A stretch of DNA of 64,000 nucleotides from Colwellia sp. (GTDB lineage Bacteria; Pseudomonadota; Gammaproteobacteria; Enterobacterales; Alteromonadaceae). Positions 14,842 through 25,366 of this stretch are shown one piece after another (position 1 is the stretch's first letter; each line of letters starts with the position of its first letter). Position numbers and translations under genes: made by a program. A model generated the notes under the pieces. That model was not told the origin of the DNA. It did not search any database and worked only from the letters and a program-made list of their open reading frames with translations. The stretch lies in the NCBI GenBank assembly GCA_013215385.1, contig JABSOY010000005.1:1-64000 (forward strand). Direction: 5' to 3'.

Positions 14842-15588
14842 ATGAAAAAGACAGCATTAGCTATACTTGTCACAGGGTTACTTTCAGCTTCTGCAATGGC
14901 AGATACCATAGGCGGGCTTTATATTGGTGGTTCAATATGGAGTAACGAAGCGTCAGGTGCTTTCGGTGAAAAGAGTGGCTTAGTTGATTTTAATTTAAAA
15001 GATGAAGAACAAGGTTCGTTTTATATTGCTCTAGAACACCCATTACCTTTCATTCCAAATTTAATGGTTGCTTCAACAACTATAGATACCGATGGTTCAA
15101 CCACACTGTTGCAAGATTTTGATTTTGCAGGTGATAGATTTAATGCTGGCACTGATCTTAAAAGTACCTTCGATGTTAGCTATGTTGACTACACATTATA
15201 TTATGAACTCTTTGATAATGGCCTTTTCTCTTTCGACTTTGGCTTAACCGCTCGTGATTTTGATGGCGATATTACCGTTTCATCTTCCACTGAAAGCGCA
15301 AAAATTTCAGTCACTGAAATAGTGCCTATGCTTTACGTTTCAACCATCATTGGCCTACCAGGTACAGACTTTAACTTATTTGCTAATGGTAATTTATTAT
15401 CGATAGGTGACCATACAATGTATGACTATCAAGTCGGCGTAAGTTATGAATTGGTAGATAATCTTGCTGTTGATGTTAACCTTACTCTTGGTTATCGAGC
15501 GGTACAACTTGAACTTGAAGATTTAGATAACTTATATACAGACATTGAATTTAAAGGTGTTTTTGCTGGAGCAGTGGTTCACTTTTAA
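14842..15588 (+). CDS. Outer membrane beta-barrel protein (TIGR04219 type)
   Basis: The 248-residue precursor has a signal peptide (1-20, ASAMA cleavage). Alternating strands follow, rich in aromatic girdle residues, and it ends with FAGAVVHF. The terminal phenylalanine is the outer-membrane assembly signal. The opening GGLYIGGSIWSNEASG resembles the TIGR04219 family of small barrels common in Alteromonadales and Vibrio. AAAGGA precedes the ATG. The specific role is unknown. It is the last gene of the copper-chaperone/DUF2333 group, before a strong terminator. Confidence 0.85.
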   Translation: MKKTALAILVTGLLSASAMADTIGGLYIGGSIWSNEASGAFGEKSGLVDFNLKDEEQGSFYIALEHPLPFIPNLMVASTTIDTDGSTTLLQDFDFAGDRFNAGTDLKSTFDVSYVDYTLYYELFDNGLFSFDFGLTARDFDGDITVSSSTESAKISVTEIVPMLYVSTIIGLPGTDFNLFANGNLLSIGDHTMYDYQVGVSYELVDNLAVDVNLTLGYRAVQLELEDLDNLYTDIEFKGVFAGAVVHF

Positions 15589-15631
15589 CGACTAAACTGT
15601 GCTCATACTATCTTTTGAGTCTTAAAGTATA

Positions 15632-15660
15632 AAAAACCAGTTACTAGGTAACTGGTTTTT
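15632..15660. terminator. Bidirectional rho-independent terminator
   Basis: AAAAACCAGTTAC (15632-15644), loop TAG, GTAACTGGTTTTT (15648-15660): a perfect 13-bp stem with A and T tails. It can serve the beta-barrel gene on the plus strand and hslO on the minus strand. Confidence 0.85.
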
Positions 15661-15679
15661 GTATTTTATAGGCGTTATT

Positions 15680-16552
15680 TTATTTACCTTCATCTTTAGT
15701 GTCGTTAATAAATGGCGCAAGTTTTTGTTCATCAAATTTATAAGTTGTTAAGCAAAATTCACAGGTCATTGTCACGCAGCCTTGTTCAGCAATAATACTT
15801 GTCAACTCAGTAGGAGATACTTGCCCAATAGCCGTTAAACACTTCTCTTCTGAGCAGCTGCACTGATAACTTACTGCTTGGGGATCAAATAAACGAACGT
15901 CTTCTTGATGATACAAACGGTATAATAATGTTTCGGCATCAAGAGAAAAGATCTCTTCACTTTTAATTGTATGTGTTAATTGGCATAAATGATCAAAATC
16001 ACTTAACTGCTTTTCTTTATCATCACCATCAGGTAATAACTGAATTAAGCTGCCGGCAACTTTCATATTTTTGATATCGCTAAATAACCAAATTTTAGTG
16101 GGGATTTGCTCGGAAACTTCAAAATAATGAGTTAAACAATCGGCTAAGGTTTCTTGGTCAAGCGCGACTACACCTTGATATGCTTCGCCTTTAAAAGGGC
16201 GAATAGTGATCACCATAGTACCTTTGCCAATAAGTGCTCTTAGTCCTTCAACCTCATTCTTTTCGGCTAATCGTGCAATGCCACGCATTTCTTGGTTGTG
16301 GTCACCATTTACTGACATGTAACTAACAGGACCGTCACCTTGTAATTGAACTGTAATCTCGCCTTCAAATTTTATGGTCGCGGTGAGTAAACACGTTGCA
16401 GCGACCAATTCCCCGAGCAGCGTTTGAACACCTTGAGGGTAATCGTGCAAGGCAATTATTTCTTGATAAGTTTTTGATAATTGAACAAGCTCCCCTCGAG
16501 CATGTTTATTTTCAAATAAATAGCGATTTAAAACATCAGTTTTAATAGTCAC
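15680..16552 (-). CDS. hslO: Redox-regulated chaperone Hsp33
   Basis: A 290-residue oxidation-activated holdase. The C-terminal zinc switch carries C231-x-C233 (QCSCSE) and C264-x2-C267 (TCEFC), the four zinc ligands; C238 and C259 are additional. The start is taken as GTG at 16552, because AAGGA lies 7 bp before it and it follows the hslR stop by one base. Earlier in-frame codons lie inside hslR. With hslR it forms the heat-shock hslRO pair known in enterobacteria. Confidence 0.95.
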   Translation of the reverse strand: MTIKTDVLNRYLFENKHARGELVQLSKTYQEIIALHDYPQGVQTLLGELVAATCLLTATIKFEGEITVQLQGDGPVSYMSVNGDHNQEMRGIARLAEKNEVEGLRALIGKGTMVITIRPFKGEAYQGVVALDQETLADCLTHYFEVSEQIPTKIWLFSDIKNMKVAGSLIQLLPDGDDKEKQLSDFDHLCQLTHTIKSEEIFSLDAETLLYRLYHQEDVRLFDPQAVSYQCSCSEEKCLTAIGQVSPTELTSIIAEQGCVTMTCEFCLTTYKFDEQKLAPFINDTKDEGK

Positions 16553-16553
16553 G

Positions 16554-16961
16554 TTAAATCCTTTCTTTAAATTGTCGAAGTTGTCGACGTTGTTTTTTGT
16601 CAGGCTTAGTATCACTTGCGGGGCTTAGTAACACGCCTTGCTTTCTCGCTAAGGCATTTTTCTCACGTGAAGTAATACTTGCTGGTGTTTCTTGGTAAAG
16701 TGTTTGTGCAAAAATTGCGTCTCGACGCCTGTCTGCTAGTGCAATAACAATGACTTCTCGTTCTTCATAACTTTGGCGTAACAATATTTTATCGCCTAAA
16801 GAGACCGTTTTGCCTGATTTTGTTCGTTGTCCATTATAGAACACTTTACCACCATCGATCATCTGTTTAGCAATAGCTCTCGTTTTGTAAAAACGGGCAG
16901 CCCATAGCCATTTATCTAAACGAATCGATATATTCTTTACCGGAGAATGAGCTTGTTTCAT
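16554..16961 (-). CDS. hslR: Ribosome-associated heat shock protein Hsp15
   Basis: A 135-residue S4-domain RNA-binding protein. The S4 motif is RLDKWLWAARFYKTRAIAKQ (about 13-32) followed by GGKVFYNG. The C-terminus is long and basic (KPDKKQRRQLRQFKERI). Hsp15 binds free 50S subunits carrying nascent peptides after premature translation stop and rescues them. It directly precedes hslO with one base between, so both are translated from one mRNA. Confidence 0.95.
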   Translation of the reverse strand: MKQAHSPVKNISIRLDKWLWAARFYKTRAIAKQMIDGGKVFYNGQRTKSGKTVSLGDKILLRQSYEEREVIVIALADRRRDAIFAQTLYQETPASITSREKNALARKQGVLLSPASDTKPDKKQRRQLRQFKERI

Positions 16962-17200
16962 TAGCTTGTAATGCTCCTAAGATAGTATTAATCATTAGCG
17001 TGGCGAAAATAACATAGCTAATAATAAAGTCTAGTTATTTCACCTCGGAAGTAATTATTTACAATTTTAGTTTGCGCATATAGTAAATAAAATGTTAATA
17101 ATTATTATAATCGCAATGTAATTCTTGTTGATAGTGCTTAGCTCAAGTATTATCAATGAGATAAAAAATACTAATAATTAACATACTTATAAAGATAAAC

Positions 17201-18154
17201 ATGCCATTACCTTCAAATTTTGCCAATATCATCGAAAATTTTTCGCAATTGCCCCAGCAAAAAATTGCGAAAGGAATTAGTGTACTTTTGCTTGGTTATA
17301 TTGCTTATGTCTGCGCGCAAATTACTTGGTTTATTGCGCCAAGTGGCCCGTTTCAAAATTCTGGCAATGTTAGTGTAAAAGTTTCAGCGCAAGGAACCAA
17401 ACCTTCAACCATTAGTCTATCAAATGTAAAGTCATTGAATATCTTTGGACTATATAGTGATAGTCCTGAAGAAGTTAATGCTACTGCAGTAGAAAATGTT
17501 CCCGAAACTCGTTTGAATTTAACACTGACAGGTGTGGTTGCTAGTGACGATAAAACAACGTCGGGAGCAATTATTGAAAATGGCGGTAAGCAAAATACCT
17601 ATAGCCCAGGGGAAACCATAACCGGCACTCGTGCAATACTTGATAGTGTTTTTAATGATCGAGTAATTTTAAAACATGCAGGCAACCTTGAAACCTTGAT
17701 GCTTGATGGTTTCGATTATAGCGAAGCGAATAACCGTAGAGCTAAAGTAGACTCTCCTGTAGCTATGAAAAAACCAATTGGACGGAAAAAATATCTTAAA
17801 TCACCCAATGTTGTTGACCAAAGAACAAATAAATTATTGAGTCAAAGCGCAAAATCTTTTAAAGACGATATTAATCGTGATCCGAGTAAAATTACAAATT
17901 ATTTAAAAATATCACCGAAACGAAAAAATGGAAAAGTGGTTGGTTATCGGTTGATGCCAGGTAAAAATGCTAAATTTTTCCAAGATGCTGGATTAAAGTC
18001 TGGTGATGTTGCAATTCAAATGAATGGTTATGACTTAACTATGCCAAGTGAAGCAGCACAGGCTCTATCCGCATTAAAACAAGATAAAGAAGTGTCACTA
18101 TTAATTGATCGAAATGGTGACATGACCGAAATATTATTTAGCATCGATGGTTAA
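17201..18154 (+). CDS. gspC: Type II secretion system protein GspC
   Basis: A 317-residue inner-membrane clamp protein that links the inner-membrane platform to the secretin. There is one transmembrane helix (about 28-46, VLLLGYIAYVCAQITWFI). The periplasmic homology region (about 80-165) is next. A PDZ domain ends the protein (about 215-317, with GYRLMPGKNAKFFQDAGLKS near its start). It is the first gene of the gspC-N operon; the 240-bp gap to hslR holds the promoter, though no clear box was identified. Confidence 0.95.
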   Translation: MPLPSNFANIIENFSQLPQQKIAKGISVLLLGYIAYVCAQITWFIAPSGPFQNSGNVSVKVSAQGTKPSTISLSNVKSLNIFGLYSDSPEEVNATAVENVPETRLNLTLTGVVASDDKTTSGAIIENGGKQNTYSPGETITGTRAILDSVFNDRVILKHAGNLETLMLDGFDYSEANNRRAKVDSPVAMKKPIGRKKYLKSPNVVDQRTNKLLSQSAKSFKDDINRDPSKITNYLKISPKRKNGKVVGYRLMPGKNAKFFQDAGLKSGDVAIQMNGYDLTMPSEAAQALSALKQDKEVSLLIDRNGDMTEILFSIDG

Positions 18155-18191
18155 TACCATTGTTGTTCATCATAAATTGAGAATTTACGTT

Positions 18192-20342
18192 ATGAAAAAG
18201 TTTTTAGTGCGCAAAACTTCAGGCGCTCCTTGGTATAAACGCTTATTAACGACAGGCCTTACTGTCGTCATGATGAATACATTGGTTGTTAGTACCCAAA
18301 CCAGTGCAGCTAAATATTCACCTAATTTTAAAGGCACTGAAATTGTCGAATTTATCACCATTGTTGGTAAAAATCTGAAAAAAAATATGATCGTTGACCC
18401 CAACGTACGTGGCAAAGTCACTTTACGTACCCAAGACGAGCTTACCGAAGAGCAATATTACCAAGTCTTTTTAAATGTACTTGAAGTTTACGGTTTTGCT
18501 GCGGTAGAAATGGATAATAACGTTGTTAAAATTATTCGCAATAAAGATGCGAAAACGTCATCTATTCCGGTTGTTGGCAATGAAAATCCTGGTGTCGGCG
18601 ATGAAATGGTCACTCGTGTAGTCGAAGTGAAAAACGTAACCGTACGCGAGTTAACGCCGCTTTTACGTCAATTGTCAGACCAAGCTGGCGGCGGCAATGT
18701 CGTAAATTATGACCCCGCTAACGTGATCATGCTTACGGGTACTGCTGCAACGGTTAATCGTTTAGTTCAAATTATAGAGCGTGTCGATAAAGCGGGCGAT
18801 CAAGACGTACAAATTATTAAATTAAAATATGCTTCGGCCGCCGAAATGGTACGAATTGTTGAGGCAATGAATAAATCTTCACAAGGAAAATCTGGCAAAC
18901 CCACATTTCTTATTCCAAAAATTGTTGCGGATGAACGTACTAATAGCGTTATTATTAGCGGAGAATCTCAAGCGCGTGCACGTATTGCCAAGTTAATATC
19001 TCGTTTAGACAGTGAACTGGAAACTAACGGTAATACTCGTGTTTATTTTTTGAAATATTCAAAAGCTGAAGACTTAGTTAAAGTTTTAGAAGGGGTGAGT
19101 AAATCAATAGAAGCGGAAAGTAACTCAACAAAAAGTGGCTCTAAAAGAAGCCGTAAAACACGAGATATCAGCATTGAAGCTCATGAAGATACCAATTCTT
19201 TGGTGATTACCGCCCAACCAGATATGTTGCGTTCACTTTTAGCGGTTATTCGTCAATTAGATGTTCGACGAGCACAAGTACTTGTTGAAGCAATTATTGT
19301 TGAAATTTATGAAAGTGATGGTGTTAGTTTAGGCGTGCAATGGCTACATGAAAGTGGTGCTATGACCCAGTTTACCAATGGCCCAGCGCCTATAACTGCA
19401 GTTGCTGGCGCGGCAGAGGCAGCAAAATCTACCAAAGGTGATTGGAGCCCTGCTGAGTATAATAGTGATGGAAAACTGATAAAAGACGGGTTTTTTCAGA
19501 ACGACGTTAAAGGTGATTTCTCCTTAGCCGCAACATTATTGAGTACTGTTAGTGGTGGCATGGTCGGTATAATGAAAGATGGCTGGGGCGCGATTATCCA
19601 GGCAGTTAGCTCTAGCACTAATGCTAATATTCTTGCAACACCAAGTATTACTACTCTTGATAACGAAGAAGCGCATTTCCTTGTCGGTCAAGATATCCCA
19701 ATTCTTACCGGTTCTACCTCAAGCAGTAACAATGGCAACCCATTTCAAACGGTAGAACGTCAAGAAGTTGGGATAAAGCTAACGGTAACCCCGCAAGTAA
19801 ATGAAGGTACTGGAGTGCAATTAACCATTGAACAAGAAGTTTCTTCGGTAAGTGGTGCCACAGGTATAGATATTTCTATCAACAAACGTGAAATTAAAAC
19901 CGTTGTGATGACTGATTCGGGCGCTACCGTTATTCTGGGTGGGTTGATTGATGAAGACGTGCAAGAAAGTGTGCAAAAAGTTCCCTTGCTAGGTGATATT
20001 CCATTCATTGGCCATTTATTCAAATCAACAGTAACAACAACACGTAAACGTAACTTAATGGTTTTTATCCGCGCAACTATTATTCGTGACGGTAAACTAA
20101 TGAATGAAATCAGCAAAAGGAAGTATAACTATATTCGAGCTGATGAAATACGCAAACAGGAAGAAGGTTTGTCGTTAATGGATGATGCAAAAATGCCATT
20201 ATTACCTGAATGGAATGACAAGTTAGTATTACCGCCATCATTTGACGAATACATGAAAGAGAAAAGTTTAAAAGAGCCAAGTTTACTTCCGCCTGCTATT
20301 GATAGTGAAACTTCGTTAAACTTAGCAGCAAAAGAGCAATAA
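18192..20342 (+). CDS. gspD: Type II secretion outer-membrane secretin GspD
   Basis: The 716-residue secretin starts at ATG 18192; a 15-residue longer start at 18147 overlaps gspC and lacks a ribosome site. The signal region (about 1-37, STQTSAA) is preceded by a basic KRLL segment. The N0 domain (about 42-115) and three N1-N3 repeats follow. The secretin core includes the conserved [14 protein letters not shown] near residue 600. The N3 region has a basic insert ([13 protein letters not shown]). The C-terminal S-domain (about 650-716) should bind a pilotin, which is not seen here. Confidence 0.95.
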   Translation: MKKFLVRKTSGAPWYKRLLTTGLTVVMMNTLVVSTQTSAAKYSPNFKGTEIVEFITIVGKNLKKNMIVDPNVRGKVTLRTQDELTEEQYYQVFLNVLEVYGFAAVEMDNNVVKIIRNKDAKTSSIPVVGNENPGVGDEMVTRVVEVKNVTVRELTPLLRQLSDQAGGGNVVNYDPANVIMLTGTAATVNRLVQIIERVDKAGDQDVQIIKLKYASAAEMVRIVEAMNKSSQGKSGKPTFLIPKIVADERTNSVIISGESQARARIAKLISRLDSELETNGNTRVYFLKYSKAEDLVKVLEGVSKSIEAESNSTKSGSKRSRKTRDISIEAHEDTNSLVITAQPDMLRSLLAVIRQLDVRRAQVLVEAIIVEIYESDGVSLGVQWLHESGAMTQFTNGPAPITAVAGAAEAAKSTKGDWSPAEYNSDGKLIKDGFFQNDVKGDFSLAATLLSTVSGGMVGIMKDGWGAIIQAVSSSTNANILATPSITTLDNEEAHFLVGQDIPILTGSTSSSNNGNPFQTVERQEVGIKLTVTPQVNEGTGVQLTIEQEVSSVSGATGIDISINKREIKTVVMTDSGATVILGGLIDEDVQESVQKVPLLGDIPFIGHLFKSTVTTTRKRNLMVFIRATIIRDGKLMNEISKRKYNYIRADEIRKQEEGLSLMDDAKMPLLPEWNDKLVLPPSFDEYMKEKSLKEPSLLPPAIDSETSLNLAAKEQ

Positions 20343-20343
20343 C

Positions 20344-21897
20344 ATGGCTGATATTGATAATGATGAGTCGGTGCTAAGTATGGCTAATCCCGAGGCGACT
20401 CATGATAAGCAAGATATCAACGAGCCAATAGCGATTACACGTTTGCCGTTTAATTTCGCCAAACGTCATAATGTTTTAATTGAGAAAACGGATAAACAAT
20501 ACACCATTCATTGTTTATCCGATGTAGATGCCAACGTTATCTTAGAAGTACGGCGAGTCGTTAAAACGGCCTTTGCCATTGAATTTCATTCATTAGATGA
20601 ATTTGAGCAATTGCTTACCGTGTCATATCAACGAGACTCTTCTGAAGCACAACAAATGATGGAAGATATTGGTAACGAAGTCGACTTGTATTCACTTGCT
20701 GATGAATTGACTGAAACAGAAGATTTGTTAGAAAATGAAGATGATGCCCCTATTATCAAACTCATTAATGCCATGCTCAGTGAAGCAATAAAAGAGAATG
20801 CCTCTGATATTCATATTGAAACCTTTGAAACAACTTTGCAAATCCGTTTTCGTGTTGATGGTGTCTTACGTGAAATATTAAAGCCGAATCGAAAGCTCGC
20901 GTCCTTATTAGTTTCACGTATTAAGGTGATGGCAAAACTTGATATTGCTGAAAAACGTATCCCTCAAGATGGTCGTATCTCATTGCGTATTGCTGGTCGT
21001 GCCGTTGACGTACGTGTTTCAACGATGCCAACTGGGCATGGTGAACGTGTGGTTTTACGTTTACTTGACAAAAATTCAGTGCGCCTTGATTTAGAAGATT
21101 TAGGCATGACCTTAAACAACCGAAAAAAATTCTCACAGCTCATTGATAAACCGCACGGTATTATTCTCGTAACCGGGCCTACCGGCTCGGGTAAAAGTAC
21201 CACACTTTATGCCGGTTTAAGCCAAATCGACTCAAAAGAGCGTAATATATTAACCGTTGAAGACCCTATCGAGTATGCCATTGAAGGTATTGGGCAAACT
21301 CAGGTCAACACTAAAGTTGATATGACCTTTTCTCGAGGCTTACGAGCCATACTTCGTCAAGATCCTGATGTGGTGATGGTTGGTGAAATTCGAGATTTAG
21401 AAACCGCACAAATTGCGGTGCAAGCGAGTTTAACCGGTCACTTAGTGATGTCGACCCTGCATACCAATAGCGCATCTGGCGCTATCACGCGAATGGAAGA
21501 TATGGGCGTCGAACCCTTTTTACTCTCATCAAGTTTACTCGGCGTATTAGCGCAGCGATTAGTGCGAACACTTTGCCCACACTGTCGAAAAAGTCACTTG
21601 CCTGACGAGCAAGAATTAAAATTATTGGAATTACCCAGCGATAATACTGAAGTTATTTATAGTGCTATCGGTTGTGTTGAATGTAAATTTAAGGGCTACA
21701 AAGGGCGTATGGGTATTCATGAATTATTATACGTTGACGATAAAGTCCGTGAATTAATTCACAATGGTAAAGGTGAACAAGCAATAGAGAAATTCATCCG
21801 TAAAAGTACACCAAGCATACGCCGAGACGGTTTTGACAAAGTCATGACTGGTCAAACGACCCTCGAAGAAGTTTTACGCGTAACAAAAGAAGATTAA
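20344..21897 (+). CDS. gspE: Type II secretion ATPase GspE
   Basis: The 517-residue cytoplasmic motor. The Walker A motif is GPTGSGKST (about 277-285). The Asp box and Walker B follow ([14 protein letters not shown], about 340-353), then the His box ([13 protein letters not shown]). A four-cysteine zinc element has CPHC and CVEC at about 410-413 and 444-447. It starts one base after the gspD stop. GspE powers pseudopilus assembly through GspL and GspF. The N-terminal 40 residues are variable, as usual. Confidence 0.96.
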   Translation: MADIDNDESVLSMANPEATHDKQDINEPIAITRLPFNFAKRHNVLIEKTDKQYTIHCLSDVDANVILEVRRVVKTAFAIEFHSLDEFEQLLTVSYQRDSSEAQQMMEDIGNEVDLYSLADELTETEDLLENEDDAPIIKLINAMLSEAIKENASDIHIETFETTLQIRFRVDGVLREILKPNRKLASLLVSRIKVMAKLDIAEKRIPQDGRISLRIAGRAVDVRVSTMPTGHGERVVLRLLDKNSVRLDLEDLGMTLNNRKKFSQLIDKPHGIILVTGPTGSGKSTTLYAGLSQIDSKERNILTVEDPIEYAIEGIGQTQVNTKVDMTFSRGLRAILRQDPDVVMVGEIRDLETAQIAVQASLTGHLVMSTLHTNSASGAITRMEDMGVEPFLLSSSLLGVLAQRLVRTLCPHCRKSHLPDEQELKLLELPSDNTEVIYSAIGCVECKFKGYKGRMGIHELLYVDDKVRELIHNGKGEQAIEKFIRKSTPSIRRDGFDKVMTGQTTLEEVLRVTKED

Positions 21898-21909
21898 CGA
21901 GGTTTTATT

Positions 21910-23133
21910 ATGGCAGCTTTTGACTATCAAGCAGTAAACAGCCGTGGTAAAACGGTAAAAGGCGTTATCGAAGGGGATACACCAAGACAAGCTCGTGGTT
22001 TATTACGCGATAAAGGTTTGATGCCAACGGAGGTTACTCCGAGCCTGCAAAAAACTAAAAGTGAAGCGAATAAATCGAGATTTGCTGGCCGCACTAAAGT
22101 AACGGTTGCTGAAATCGCTTTAATCACTAGGCAACTTGCCACGTTAGTTGAGTCAGGTTTACCCATTGAAGAGTCACTTTTAGCCGTTGGCGAGCAATGT
22201 GAAAAAAATAGCTTGAAAAGCATGATCATGGCAGTACGTACTAAAGTTACAGAAGGCTATGGTTTGGCTGAAAGTATGGCTGAATTCCCTTACATCTTTA
22301 GCGGACTATACCGTGCTATGGTCGCTGCAGGCGAAAAATCAGGATTTTTAGATAAAGTACTTAATCGCCTAGCAGATTACACCGAACAACGAGAACAATT
22401 AAGATCTCAAATTATACAGGCACTTATTTATCCTGTTATTATGACCGTAGTCGCTGTTGGTGTGATCACCATTTTATTAACTGCCGTAGTACCGAAAATT
22501 GTTGGGCAGTTTGAACATATGGGAGCAAATCTTCCTGCCACCACACAATTTTTGATCAGCAGTAGTGACTTTCTCCGTGATTATGGCATCTATATCCTGC
22601 TCTTTATTATCTTATGTATTGTGGGTTTTACTCACTTAATGAAGCGACCAAAGTTTAAGTTTGCTTTTCATCAAAAAATCCTAAAATTTCCTGGTATTGG
22701 CAAAGTTATCCGCGGTATTAATACTGCTCGGTTTGCCCGTACATTAAGTATTCTTACTGCGAGCGCCGTGCCCTTACTTGAAAGTATGAAAATATCGGGG
22801 GAAGTTTTAGATAATTTATACATAAAACAGCGAGTAAAAGAGTCTGCCGATAAAGTCAGAGAAGGTAGCAGTTTACGAGTTTCTTTAGAGCAAACGAAAT
22901 TATTTCCGCCGATGATGCTTCATATGATTGCCAGTGGTGAAAAAAGTGGCAAACTTGAACATATGCTCGGTCGTTCGGCAGACAACCAAGACAGAGAATT
23001 TGAAGCGTTAATGAATATATCGCTAAAAGCTTTTGAGCCGGCATTGATGTTAGTCATGGCTGGTGTAGTACTTTTTATTGTAATGGCTATATTACAGCCA
23101 ATTCTTCAGTTAAATACCCTTATAGGAGGTTAA
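21910..23133 (+). CDS. gspF: Type II secretion inner-membrane platform protein GspF
   Basis: A 407-residue polytopic protein with two T2SSF cytoplasmic domains (about 72-195 and 275-397) and three membrane helices near 172-192, 222-242 and 375-400. Typical motifs are VESGLPIEESLLA (first domain) and TASAVPLLESMKISGEV (second). GAGG lies upstream of the ATG. It is the core of the assembly platform that contacts GspE and GspL. Length and order are standard. Confidence 0.96.
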   Translation: MAAFDYQAVNSRGKTVKGVIEGDTPRQARGLLRDKGLMPTEVTPSLQKTKSEANKSRFAGRTKVTVAEIALITRQLATLVESGLPIEESLLAVGEQCEKNSLKSMIMAVRTKVTEGYGLAESMAEFPYIFSGLYRAMVAAGEKSGFLDKVLNRLADYTEQREQLRSQIIQALIYPVIMTVVAVGVITILLTAVVPKIVGQFEHMGANLPATTQFLISSSDFLRDYGIYILLFIILCIVGFTHLMKRPKFKFAFHQKILKFPGIGKVIRGINTARFARTLSILTASAVPLLESMKISGEVLDNLYIKQRVKESADKVREGSSLRVSLEQTKLFPPMMLHMIASGEKSGKLEHMLGRSADNQDREFEALMNISLKAFEPALMLVMAGVVLFIVMAILQPILQLNTLIGG

Positions 23134-23134
23134 T

Positions 23135-23590
23135 ATGAACAAGATAACTCGACCATCGCAGGCGAAAAATAAACAAAGTGGCTTTACTCTATTAGAAGTG
23201 ATGGTGGTTATTGTTATTATTGGCTTAATAGGTGGCATGGTCGTACCTAACTTAATGGATAATATGGACCAAGCCGAATTAAAAAAGGCGGTGTCAGATG
23301 TTAGTGCCTTAGAAACTTCATTAACCATGTATAAAATGGATAATTATAAATATCCTAATACAGAACAAGGCTTAGAAGCTTTAGTTGAAGAAACAGATAT
23401 TGAACCCTTACCACGTCGTTTTCCAAATGGTGGTTACGTAAAACGCTTACCGTCTGATCCATGGGGCAATGACTATCAGTTATTAAATCCGGGTGAAAAC
23501 GGTGATATTGATATTTTTAGTATGGGACCCGATGGAGAAGCAGGCACAGAAGATGACATTGGTAATTGGAATCTGGCTGATTATCAGTAG
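23135..23590 (+). CDS. gspG: Major pseudopilin GspG
   Basis: A 151-residue major pseudopilin. The prepilin site is QSG16|F17TLLEV with the conserved E21 (+5). The C-terminal calcium loop is FSMGPDGEAGTEDDIGNW, here about 129-146, characteristic of GspG. AGGAGG directly precedes the ATG, the best ribosome site in the operon, which fits the need for high expression of the major subunit. Cleavage needs the prepilin peptidase GspO/PilD, not encoded here. Confidence 0.97.
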   Translation: MNKITRPSQAKNKQSGFTLLEVMVVIVIIGLIGGMVVPNLMDNMDQAELKKAVSDVSALETSLTMYKMDNYKYPNTEQGLEALVEETDIEPLPRRFPNGGYVKRLPSDPWGNDYQLLNPGENGDIDIFSMGPDGEAGTEDDIGNWNLADYQ

Positions 23591-23626
23591 TCCGTTAAGT
23601 TATTATTGAAACACTGTTATATAAAA

Positions 23627-24274
23627 ATGAACTTTTATTCAAAAAAAATTAAACAACAAAACGGCTTCACCTTAATTGAGGTGATGCTGGTTATTGTTAT
23701 CGCCGGTTTAATGGCTTCGATGATTCAGTTTAGTTTTTCAGGTGACAAAGCAGAAGAAACACTCGACCAATCGAGTAGGCGTTTTGCTGGTGTTTTTGAT
23801 ATCGCTGCCGAGTATGGCATGCTCAATAATGTTGAATTGGGTTTAATGGTGAGTAAAAATAGCTATCAGTTTCTCGGTTATGACGGTGTTACATGGACTG
23901 ACGTCTCAGAAAATGAACTTTTTAATGAATATCAATTACCTGAAGGTGTTGAACTCGTTTTACAACTTGATGATTTACCGATTGAAGAACCGCAATTATT
24001 TGATAGTCAATTATTTACTGAATTACAAGAGGAATACGAAAACGACGTTGACTCCGGAGACAGTAAAGAACAAACAGATGATTCAGGTAATGCTAAAGAA
24101 AAAAAGACATTAATTCCTCAAGTTTATATGCTCTCCGGTGGTGATATTACCCCTTTTAGCTTACGATTTCAGTTTGTAGAAAATAACTATACTGAAGCGA
24201 AATTACACTACAAAGTAACTGGGTTGTACACCACACCACTAACCATTGAAGGGCCACTCTTTGATGAAAAATAG
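23627..24274 (+). CDS. gspH: Minor pseudopilin GspH
   Basis: The minor pseudopilin starts at ATG 23627 (an in-frame TTG lies at 23606), giving 215 residues. The cleavage site is QNG13|F14TLIEV. The body is longer than usual because of an acidic, probably disordered insert at about residues 135-165 (ENDVDSGDSKEQTDDSGNAK, then EKK). The last codons overlap the start of gspI. GspH sits near the pseudopilus tip together with I, J and K. Confidence 0.9.
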   Translation: MNFYSKKIKQQNGFTLIEVMLVIVIAGLMASMIQFSFSGDKAEETLDQSSRRFAGVFDIAAEYGMLNNVELGLMVSKNSYQFLGYDGVTWTDVSENELFNEYQLPEGVELVLQLDDLPIEEPQLFDSQLFTELQEEYENDVDSGDSKEQTDDSGNAKEKKTLIPQVYMLSGGDITPFSLRFQFVENNYTEAKLHYKVTGLYTTPLTIEGPLFDEK

Positions 24275-24665
24275 CAGCGTAAAACTGTCGACGAAATTTA
24301 GTAAAGGCTTCACCTTAATTGAAGTGATGTTAGCCATGGCTATTTTTGCGGTTGCAGGCATAGCATTATTGAGTGTTGCTGATAACAACTTTAAAAACTT
24401 AAGCCATTTAGAAAATAAAGTGTTAGCTAATTGGATTGCTTCAAATCAATTAGTCGAAGTGACACTCGATCAAACGTGGCCGCCTAAAAACAATAAAACT
24501 GGCATGGTTGAAATGGCTAGCCGTGAATGGTTTTGGTCGCAAAAAGTGCTCAAAACCGGTGATAAAAATATGCGCTCAGTTGTTATTGAAGTAAGGCTTG
24601 TTGAAGATAAAAAGTTAGCACTGACCAGTGTTATGACCTACGTTTCTAAGCATACTTCAAAATGA
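24264..24665 (+). CDS. gspI: Minor pseudopilin GspI
   Basis: A 133-residue protein with prepilin site SKG15|F16TLIEV and the usual MLAMAIFAVAGIAL hydrophobic helix. The ATG at 24264 overlaps the last codons of gspH; an earlier in-frame TTG is unlikely. GspI nucleates the tip complex with J and K. It overlaps gspJ by four bases (ATGA). Confidence 0.93.
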   Translation: MKNSSVKLSTKFSKGFTLIEVMLAMAIFAVAGIALLSVADNNFKNLSHLENKVLANWIASNQLVEVTLDQTWPPKNNKTGMVEMASREWFWSQKVLKTGDKNMRSVVIEVRLVEDKKLALTSVMTYVSKHTSK

Positions 24666-25366
24666 ATACTTTTAGCCGCCATACTTATGCATCATCAGGG
24701 TTTACGCTGTTAGAAGTTATTATTGCCATTGCTCTTTTCTCAATGATCAGCTTAAGTAGTTTTACAATTTTCAATACCGTAATAAAAAGTGACGAGTCAT
24801 CTAAAACCAGAACTGCACGTATCAATGAATTACAACGAGGTTTTTTACTGATTGAACGCGACTTATTACAAATAGCTAAACGTAGTGTTAGATTAAATGG
24901 CGAAGCACCACTCGACGATTTTTTACATACCGACAGTAATAGCTTTTCGAACAGTGAAAGTACCTTAGCTTTTGTTCGCCATGGTTGGACAAATCCCGGG
25001 CTACTACTGCCAAGAAGTAGCATGCAGTCAGTTGCTTATCAGCTAAATGATGAAACGTTTGAACGGTTGCACTTTAACTTTGTTGATGCGATTCAAGGAC
25101 AAGAGCCGAAAATAAGAAAACTTATAAGTAATGTCCAAACGCTCAGTTTTGAATTTTTTTACGATAATAAATGGCAGAAAAAAATTAAGGATAAATTATT
25201 ACCTCAAGCGATTGCCGTTGAGTTAATTACTGAAGACTACGGGTTATTGCGTAGAGAGTTTTTAGTCGCTGGAACCCTTGAAGAGCAGCCTGACAAGTCG
25301 CGTAAGCAGCCTTCGCCAGGGCAAAATGGTAATAAAAATAACAATAACAATAGAGGTAAGAGCTAA
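24662..25366 (+). CDS. gspJ: Minor pseudopilin GspJ
   Basis: The 234-residue GspJ has prepilin site SSG13|F14TLLEV and the conserved RGFLLIERDLLQ segment (about 59-70). It ends in a low-complexity Gln/Asn/Lys tail (PSPGQNGNKNNNNNRGKS), which is unlike the folded core and probably flexible. It overlaps gspI by ATGA and shares one base with the gspK start. Confidence 0.93.
   Translation: MNTFSRHTYASSGFTLLEVIIAIALFSMISLSSFTIFNTVIKSDESSKTRTARINELQRGFLLIERDLLQIAKRSVRLNGEAPLDDFLHTDSNSFSNSESTLAFVRHGWTNPGLLLPRSSMQSVAYQLNDETFERLHFNFVDAIQGQEPKIRKLISNVQTLSFEFFYDNKWQKKIKDKLLPQAIAVELITEDYGLLRREFLVAGTLEEQPDKSRKQPSPGQNGNKNNNNNRGKS

Noticed and set aside
18147-18191. Longer start for gspD
   Set aside because: No ribosome site, overlap with gspC, and the added residues spoil the signal peptide.
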